7,186 nt of DNA. Source: Acidobacteriaceae bacterium. GTDB taxonomy: Bacteria; Acidobacteriota; Terriglobia; Terriglobales; Acidobacteriaceae. The position numbers and the translations under genes are program-made. The notes beneath the pieces are model-generated. The model had not been told where the DNA came from and made no database searches. It saw only the letters and a program-made list of their open reading frames with translations. Each line of letters begins with the position of its first letter. Positions within the stretch are counted from its first letter, which is position 1. The stretch spans positions 17,868 to 25,053 of the forward strand of contig PMTP01000167.1 in NCBI GenBank assembly GCA_003167305.1, in the 5' to 3' direction. Below, in pieces: positions 1-3,902 of the stretch.

Positions 1-851
1 ATGCTAGTCCCCCACCGCTCCTCTTTCCAACCCTCTTCCCCTTTTTTCCTCATCTCCACCCATTTCGGAAATGGCTCTCTCCCCGTCTTCCCGAACCCCA
101 TAATCAGTTCCCTGATCCGGCCGCGCCGCGCCAGCAGCTTTTCCACCAGCGCTTCCATCTCACTCAGGTCGCCGCCGTACCACTCCGGCGGAACCTCGCT
201 GGCCGCCTCCCACACCGTCTCCGCCGCCAGGGTCTCCAGCCGCGTCAGCCAGGGCTCAAAGGATTCCCATCCTCTGATCTCCCGATACACATCATTGCGG
301 TAATACACCCCGCGCAGCGGCGCATCCTCAAACTTCCACTCCCCGGCGTGAAAGCAGTACCCAAAGTCGATGAAAACCGCCCGGTAGCGCCGTTCCCGCT
401 GCCTGCGCTGAAAGACAGCCTGCCGGCCATTCGCATTGCCGGTCCACTTGTCCAGCGCCAGGATCCCGGCGAATTCGTCCAGGTTCCTTACCTCGGTCAT
501 CTGCTCTTCGGGCAGGAAATCCACCACCTGGCCCGGCATCAGCCCGCCCACGAACCGCGACCCGAACTGCAACCCCGCCTGGCAACGCACCCGCGTCTTG
601 CCCAGGTCCATCTCCAACTCCGGCGTATTCTCCACCAGCCAGTTGGAGACCTCCACCAACTCCGTCTCCGCGGCCGTCAGCCCCACCGACGCCGCCAGCC
701 TGGAGGCCAGAAACTCGTTGGCCAGCACCCGCGTATGCTGCGGGTTGTTCTGGAACTTCACCACGTACACGTGCCCGTCCGCGCCCAGCATCAACTGGCC
801 CTGCGCGCCGCCCCGCATCTTCCGGATCTGCTGCACCGCCAGAACCGCCAA
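1..851 (-). CDS. HipA_2-family kinase-like protein, 3' end outside window
   Basis: An uninterrupted minus-strand frame runs from a TAG at 933-935 to the window edge, so the C-terminus is missing; 283 codons are visible. I start it at TTG (849-851). A GGGGGA ribosome site lies 6 nt upstream, and this start puts the motif IRKMRGGAQ at residues 9-17, near the N-terminus as in related proteins; an ATG at 816-818 is the alternative. Visible landmarks are VYVVKFQNNPQH (28-39, K32 as candidate ATP lysine), DKWTGNANGRQAVFQR (134-149, catalytic-loop region), IDFG (161-164, DFG-like metal site), GVYYRNDVY (181-189) and GWESFEPWL (194-202), then a basic helical tail. These match, from memory, HipA-like kinases of the HipA_2 family, related to the HipA Ser/Thr kinase toxin. 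No HipB-like DNA-binding partner is visible. The loop reads NAN where HipA-type kinases usually have N-x-D, so activity is uncertain. It is the last gene of the leftward block, 246 bp after the terminase. Confidence 0.8.
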   Translation of the reverse strand, partial: MAVLAVQQIRKMRGGAQGQLMLGADGHVYVVKFQNNPQHTRVLANEFLASRLAASVGLTAAETELVEVSNWLVENTPELEMDLGKTRVRCQAGLQFGSRFVGGLMPGQVVDFLPEEQMTEVRNLDEFAGILALDKWTGNANGRQAVFQRRQRERRYRAVFIDFGYCFHAGEWKFEDAPLRGVYYRNDVYREIRGWESFEPWLTRLETLAAETVWEAASEVPPEWYGGDLSEMEALVEKLLARRGRIRELIMGFGKTGREPFPKWVEMRKKGEEGWKEERWGTS

Positions 852-909
852 CTTCGTTCCCCCGCCTCGTTTGCAGCCTCTATCAAATTCTAAGCGCTCA
901 GACCCGGAA

Positions 910-944
910 AAGCAGCTCTTAGCTTCTATCCTCTAGCTCCAAGC
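910..944 (-). repeat. Degenerate heptamer tandem array, left arm
   Basis: Read on the minus strand from 944, five consecutive 7-bp units follow one another: GCTTGGA, GCTAGAG, GATAGAA, GCTAAGA, GCTGCTT. The consensus is close to GCTAGRR. The array lies 59 bp upstream of the proposed kinase start and faces toward that gene. A partly matching unit pair (GATAGAG, GCTGCAA) appears out of phase at 871-884. Confidence 0.65.
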
Positions 945-1003
945 CTGAACTCTGCTCCTTCCGCAATGAACGATTCTCCGGATGCGCCACAAATGCTCCG
1001 TGC

Positions 1004-1038
1004 CCCATCCTTTTCGCGGTCGTTGCGAAAAGGGTGGG
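1004..1038 (+). repeat. REP-like hairpin, 14-bp stem
   Basis: Bases 1004-1017 (CCCATCCTTTTCGC) pair with 1025-1038 (GCGAAAAGGGTGGG) around the 7-nt loop GGTCGTT. Thirteen pairs are Watson-Crick and one (1008/1034) is G-U on the plus strand, or a C/A mismatch on the minus strand. There is no U-run after the stem on either strand, so a classic intrinsic terminator is not supported. It lies 60-94 bp past the terminase stop and could still protect the 3' end of that transcript. Confidence 0.75.
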
Positions 1039-1075
1039 AAACCACCAACCTCTACGGGCATCTCGTTCATCAGCA

Positions 1076-1106
1076 GCTGAAAGCTAGAGGCTAGGAGCTA
1101 GCGGCT
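1076..1106 (+). repeat. Degenerate heptamer tandem array, right arm
   Basis: Plus-strand units are GCTGAAA, GCTAGAG, GCTAGGA, GCTAGCG and a partial GCT, the same unit as the left arm in opposite orientation. The array overlaps the last codons of the terminase and supplies its TAG stop (1098-1100). Because the unit is 7 bp and carries palindromic CTAG, its three CTAG-bearing units place a TAG in all six reading frames. Confidence 0.7.
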
Positions 1107-2645
1107 CACCTTTCCCAGCAGTTCCGCCCGCGCCCCCAACCCGATCGCCATCGCCATCACCCGGTCGTCATGCGTTCCCGGCCGCGCCCCGCTCCCGCCA
1201 TTCGGTAAGCGCACAAAACTTCGGCACTCGGCCAGCAGACTCCGGCTCTGGAAGCACTCCGGCCGCTCCACCAGAGCCGCATCCAGCCGCCCCAGCGCCG
1301 CCGGCCGGCTCATCGACGTGGTCAGCCAGCCCGCCTGCCCGCTCTGCCGATAGATCTTTCCATAGCCGCAGACCGTTTCCAGCAGCGCCAGAACCCCGCT
1401 GCCGTGGTTGTTCCGCTCCACCACCAGCCACGCCCGGTTGTACTCAGTGGCCAGCGCTGTCACCAGCCGCGCCAGCTCCAACCCGCCCATATGCCCGGCA
1501 AACTCCGCGCACTGCAACCCCATCTCCATCTCCAGCACCTGCGCCGCAGAGTAATCGCCCTCGCTTCCGCCGCCGGCCGGGTCCACCGCCACCAGGTACT
1601 CCTTGCCCTTCAGCGGCGGCAGCCACACCTCCAGCTCACCATTCTGGCGTACTTCCACCGGAGGGGCCATCGTCGCCAATCGCGCCTCAATCGCCTCGAG
1701 TTCAAAGACCGAATCCCCGCTAGCCAGAAAGCAGCTCTCTTCATCCTCGGCGTACTCCTGCCGCGCCAGCTGGCGAAAATCCGCCCGAATCTGCCGCCGA
1801 TAGCCTATCTGCTCCAGATTCAGGCGCTTCCGCGCCATCAGATCGTGCTCTTCGTCCGTCAGGCTGCCTGCATCCACCGCTTGGGTCCGATAGCGCCGCT
1901 CCATCCACCAGGGGAAAAAATGCCGCACCATCCCGGTTTCGCCGGCCATCCGCCACTCCTCGTGGAAGCATCCGCCCACTCCGTCCGGCGTCGACTCCAG
2001 AATTAGCTCCGCTCCCGGAGCCAGCGATGCCCGCAGCCCCGCCAGCGTCTCCGCCGGGTCTCCCGGCCATCGCGCCAGCTCCGAGCAGTGCAGATTCTGC
2101 ACCGTCAATCCCCGCCCCGCATTCCGGTCGCCCGCCGAGACCACCCGGTACTGCGCATCGATCTCCGGAAAGACAATCTGCCGCACATTCGCCCGCGAAG
2201 TCCGCAAGGTCCCTTCGCGCAGATTCTCCGGCAGTCTGTCCAGAAACCGGTGTACGATCCTGAAAATCTCCTCGGCCGACTCCTGCGTATGCGCAACCTC
2301 CAGCGTCAGCGTCCCCGGATGCGTGATCGTCTTCAGAAAAAATCGCGCCGCCGCCCAGGTCGTCAGCCCCATCTGCCGCGCCTTCAACACAATGTTCCGC
2401 TCGCCCCGCCGCCGCTCAAAGGCCCGCTGCGCCGCATTCGCCTTCAGCAGCGCCGTCTTGCCCTCGCGCATCCTCACCTTCAGAAGTTGCGCGGCCAGCG
2501 CCATCCCCACGCTATTTCCATGCAGACACGCCGGACGCTGGTCCAGAATCTGCCCATACCGCTCCAGTTCCTCCCTGTTCAGCGCCTCCGGGCAAAAATT
2601 CCAATCCTCCGCGGCAGCCGCGCATCCTTCCGTTCTTTCCGCCAC
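1098..2645 (-). CDS. Phage terminase large subunit (packaging ATPase/nuclease)
   Basis: A 515-residue protein of normal length for the large terminase subunit, which binds the procapsid portal, pumps DNA with ATP and cuts the concatemer. ATPase domain: Walker A-type KARQMGLTT at 88-96; Walker B region LHCSELARW at 185-193, using Ser-Glu as in many terminases; coupling motif LESTPDGVGG at 216-225. A linker with EYAEDEESCFLASG (297-310) leads to an RNase H-like nuclease: VAVDPAGGGSEGDYS (352-366; D355, D364), LVVERNNHG (407-415; E410) and GTHDDRVMAMA (490-500; D493/D494). All expected catalytic acids are present, so it looks intact. The start is GTG (2643-2645) behind GGGGGA; an in-frame TGA at 2658-2660 limits extension. 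Its TAG stop lies within a heptamer repeat. No portal or capsid gene follows; a HipA-like kinase does, which is atypical. The leader holds competing inverted repeats. Confidence 0.93.
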   Translation of the reverse strand: MAERTEGCAAAAEDWNFCPEALNREELERYGQILDQRPACLHGNSVGMALAAQLLKVRMREGKTALLKANAAQRAFERRRGERNIVLKARQMGLTTWAAARFFLKTITHPGTLTLEVAHTQESAEEIFRIVHRFLDRLPENLREGTLRTSRANVRQIVFPEIDAQYRVVSAGDRNAGRGLTVQNLHCSELARWPGDPAETLAGLRASLAPGAELILESTPDGVGGCFHEEWRMAGETGMVRHFFPWWMERRYRTQAVDAGSLTDEEHDLMARKRLNLEQIGYRRQIRADFRQLARQEYAEDEESCFLASGDSVFELEAIEARLATMAPPVEVRQNGELEVWLPPLKGKEYLVAVDPAGGGSEGDYSAAQVLEMEMGLQCAEFAGHMGGLELARLVTALATEYNRAWLVVERNNHGSGVLALLETVCGYGKIYRQSGQAGWLTTSMSRPAALGRLDAALVERPECFQSRSLLAECRSFVRLPNGGSGARPGTHDDRVMAMAIGLGARAELLGKVSR

Positions 2646-2719
2646 GAATCCCCCATTTCATCCGGATTGGCGAAATGATGGATCCGGTCCGAAAGAATCA
2701 TTTCGCAAAATGCTGTCAT
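2579..2719 (-). CDS. Possible 46-aa ORF overlapping the terminase start
   Basis: An ATG at 2717-2719 opens a 46-codon frame that overruns the terminase start by 67 bp in another frame and stops at TGA (2579-2581). The product would start MTAFCEMILSDRIHHF and end in a very basic stretch (RKERKDARLPRR then FARRR). AGGG lies about 8 nt upstream and AGG directly abuts the ATG. I recognise no family. It could be a translationally coupled leader ORF, the relic of an older terminase N-terminus separated by a frameshift, or chance. The basic tail overlaps terminase codons, so it may simply be an out-of-frame shadow. Confidence 0.22.
   Translation of the reverse strand: MTAFCEMILSDRIHHFANPDEMGDSWRKERKDARLPRRIGIFARRR
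2662..2706 (-). promoter_or_regulatory. Interleaved inverted repeats in the terminase leader
   Basis: A perfect 10-bp inverted repeat (GCGAAATGAT at 2670-2679, ATCATTTCGC at 2697-2706; 17-nt spacer) interleaves with a 6-bp one (CCGGAT at 2662-2667, ATCCGG at 2682-2687). In minus-strand RNA the order is A-B-A'-B', so the two stems compete. The B' strand ends 17 nt before the terminase GTG, close to its GGGGGA ribosome site. This could be a translational switch or a protein-binding operator; no function is shown. Confidence 0.45.
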
Positions 2720-2767
2720 CCTGAGAAGCCCTGCTCGCTGCTGCAAGTTACGCCTGCAAAAAACCCG

Positions 2768-2890
2768 CTATCCTGCTAACTCGCCATCTCCGCCGGTGCC
2801 CGCCGTCGTATACGTTGCCGCCATGTAGTCCGAGGATGTACCGGCCGTCGTGGTGCTGGAGGCCAGCGCCCCGTCTTTCGTTTCGCCTGT
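2768..2890 (-). pseudogene. C-terminal remnant of an unidentified gene
   Basis: In the minus-strand frame ending at TAG (2768-2770), codons from about 2890 spell a low-complexity Ala/Ser/Thr/Gly tail containing DGALASSTTTAGTSS and YTTAGTGGDGELAG. It looks like the end of a secreted or virion structural protein, with codon usage resembling the GC-rich neighbours. The frame is closed upstream by TGA at 2921-2923 and has no plausible start or ribosome site. Immediately upstream, in a different frame, lies the AT-richer zinc-finger gene. I read it as the 3' stump of a gene whose body was lost or displaced when the zinc-finger segment joined here. The parent family is not recognised, and a chance open frame cannot be excluded. 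Confidence 0.4.
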
Positions 2891-2900
2891 TTCTCTTTTA

Positions 2901-3230
2901 TTACAGGGTCTTTTCTTCGGTCAGAATTGTACTTACTCTTACACTCTTACAAATACTGGAAACTCCAAACTTCCCTTCCTTGTCTTTATAAATATCGGTC
3001 AGACTCTTTTCTTGGGCACATTTAGAGCAGGTCTTAGAAGTAGGAATGACAAGGGAAAGTAAACTTTTCTTCTCCCGTGTTTTGTTTCTCCTATACTGGT
3101 TATGCCAATTTTTATAGCAATCCTTGCATCGTGGACAGGGAGGTCTTCCATTCTTGTCCAGATAGTATTCGGAGAGAAGCTTCTCTTCGCCACAATCTAC
3201 GCATACTTTCGTCAGAGGTATCTCGGGCAT
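2901..3230 (-). CDS. Two-knuckle zinc-finger protein, apparently frameshifted and truncated
   Basis: A 109-residue ORF from ATG (3228-3230) with AGGAG 5 nt upstream. It contains two copies of one unit of the form K-x-C-x2-C-x2-E-K-x-L-x3-Y-x-D-K-x-G, ending in a second Cys pair. Copy 1 has C10, C13, C35 and C38, followed by YKNWHNQYRR. Copy 2 has C68, C71 and C94, but Val97 stands where the fourth Cys belongs. Such Cys4 knuckles are common in phage small zinc proteins and at the N-terminus of some HNH endonucleases; no HNH catalytic residues are visible here. Moving to the other frame at about 2943 restores the Cys and gives CKSKYNSDRRKDP, as expected after the knuckle, so a single-base loss is likely. 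The region is AT-richer than its flanks, suggesting separate origin. Function is unproven; metal-dependent nucleic-acid binding is the family expectation. Confidence 0.65.
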   Translation of the reverse strand: MPEIPLTKVCVDCGEEKLLSEYYLDKNGRPPCPRCKDCYKNWHNQYRRNKTREKKSLLSLVIPTSKTCSKCAQEKSLTDIYKDKEGKFGVSSICKSVRVSTILTEEKTL

Positions 3231-3240
3231 CTTGTCTCCT

Positions 3241-3255
3241 GTCCAGATAATGGAC
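3241..3255 (-). promoter_or_regulatory. Short stem-loop beside the zinc-finger RBS
   Basis: GTCCA and TGGAC (5 bp each, 5-nt loop) sit in the leader directly before the AGGAG ribosome site of the zinc-finger gene. It could tune ribosome access or bind a regulator. The stem is short enough to be chance. Confidence 0.25.
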
Positions 3256-3280
3256 TTTACTTAACTTTTCTTCGAAGTTT

Positions 3281-3298
3281 TAGGCACCGTAGCGCCTA
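3281..3298 (-). terminator. Stem-loop with C(UACG)G tetraloop after the YadA-like gene
   Basis: On the minus strand 3298-3281 reads TAGGCGCTACGGTGCCTA: a 7-bp stem (one G-U) closed by a C(UACG)G loop, which belongs to the exceptionally stable UNCG class. It begins 13 nt after the TAG of the upstream gene. What follows is A-rich rather than U-rich, so it is better seen as an RNA 3'-end stabiliser or imperfect terminator than a canonical intrinsic terminator. Confidence 0.4.
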
Positions 3299-3311
3299 TC
3301 TAACTTAAGTG

Positions 3312-3902
3312 CTAGATGCAAGTCGTACAATTCGGCCATGTTCCCGCCGAGCAGGTACCAAGAGTTGTTGTGGTCTTCCAGCAAACTCCAGCGCCTACGG
3401 TCGGCGTCGTACTCGTTTCGGTAGGGACCTTCGTCGTACCCATGAACAAGCCAGTTGCACTCGTATTTCCCAGCGTCACTGTGTTACTCCCGTTGCCGGT
3501 TGCTCCGCCGCCAACAACAGTCTCATTGGTGTCTGCGCCAGAGGATACGTCAGCACTATTCCCGATCAACACATTTCCATTGCCTGTTGATAGAGTTGTG
3601 GCACCAGCTTTCCAACCGGCTATAGTGTTGTTATACCCCGTAGTGATCGTATTTCCCGAGTTTCTGCCGAGAGCGGTGTTTTGGTACCCCGTCGTTAATC
3701 CACCGAGGCCGGAATAGCCTATGCCCGTATTGTCCACGCCAGAACCCGCAGCACGAGGGCTGCTACCGCCGCCGCTACGATAACCGTCTTCTATCTCATC
3801 GCTGCCCCTTTCACCTGCCCTCTGTTGTGCGCCCCGTGTCCGGCCCGTTGGCCTTCTACTGCGCGGCTGCGCGTCCGTGTTCCGCTTGCAATTCTTACTC
3901 AA
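3312..3902 (-). CDS. YadA-head-like repeat protein, N-terminus uncertain
   Basis: As read, 196 codons from TTG (3900-3902), overlapping the upstream tail gene by four bases (TTGA), to TAG (3312-3314). From about residue 57 onward there are repeats of the NNTAIG/GYQAG kind: NTGIGYSG, GYQNTALGRNSG, GYNNTIAGWKAG, GNGNVLIGNSA, then NTVTLGNTS. These form the left-handed beta-roll seen in trimeric autotransporter heads and in some phage fibres. A Cys/Trp-containing tail (CWKTTTTLGTC, then CSAGTWPNCTTC) ends the protein. It probably forms a trimeric, surface-exposed fibre segment acting with the preceding tail protein. Residues 1-55 are Arg-rich and look unlike a real head or signal. A different frame there carries a hydrophobic signal-peptide-like stretch, so the true start may be lost or further in. 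The repeat domain is well supported; the start is not. Confidence 0.65.
   Translation of the reverse strand: MSKNCKRNTDAQPRSRRPTGRTRGAQQRAGERGSDEIEDGYRSGGGSSPRAAGSGVDNTGIGYSGLGGLTTGYQNTALGRNSGNTITTGYNNTIAGWKAGATTLSTGNGNVLIGNSADVSSGADTNETVVGGGATGNGSNTVTLGNTSATGLFMGTTKVPTETSTTPTVGAGVCWKTTTTLGTCSAGTWPNCTTCI

Larger units (their letters stand above)
910..1106. repeat. Composite intergenic repeat: heptamer arrays flanking a hairpin
   Basis: The 246-bp gap between the terminase stop and the kinase start is mostly one nested palindromic structure. Outer arms are arrays of a degenerate 7-bp unit (consensus GCTAGRR), reading leftward at 910-944 and rightward at 1076-1106. Inside them lie ATGAACGA (966-973) with its complement TCGTTCAT (1063-1070), then GATGC (981-985) with GCATC (1058-1062), then the strong hairpin 1004-1038. 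The inner pairs share a centre near 1020. No protein is encoded. It resembles REP- or MITE-like dispersed repeats; I believe similar hairpin repeats occur in Acidobacteria genomes but cannot verify that here. Confidence 0.7.

Noticed and set aside
887..892. TAGAAT as a -10 box for the kinase gene
   Set aside because: No convincing -35 hexamer lies 16-18 bp upstream, so the match is too weak to annotate as a promoter.
1..936. Plus-strand open frames at 1-303, 348-893 and 436-936
   Set aside because: They lie opposite the HipA-like gene, have Pro/Arg/His/Ser-rich composition typical of antisense readings of GC-rich genes, and show no family motifs.
1004..1038. Intrinsic terminator for the terminase
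   Set aside because: The stem is strong, but no U-tract follows it on the minus strand.
910..1106. CRISPR array
   Set aside because: The repeat units are 7 bp, contiguous and without spacers, and no cas gene is present.
2662..2706. H-type pseudoknot in the terminase leader
   Set aside because: Two nucleotides cannot span the groove of a 10-bp stem, so the interleaved repeats are better read as alternative hairpins or protein sites.
1404..2724. Plus-strand and alternate minus-strand open frames within the terminase region
   Set aside because: The terminase frame carries all ATPase and nuclease motifs over this stretch; the others are low-information shadows, rich in Pro/Arg/His on the plus strand and in Gly/Ala/Arg on the minus strand.
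2850..3308. Plus-strand frames at 2850-3062 and 3102-3308
   Set aside because: They oppose the zinc-finger gene, which has regular Cys spacing and a clear AGGAG site; the plus frames show no recognisable domain.
3316..3717. Plus-strand 133-codon frame opposite the YadA-like gene
   Set aside because: Its Val/Pro-rich pattern mirrors the Asn/Thr/Gly repeats of the opposite strand, and it has no independent ribosome site or motif support.
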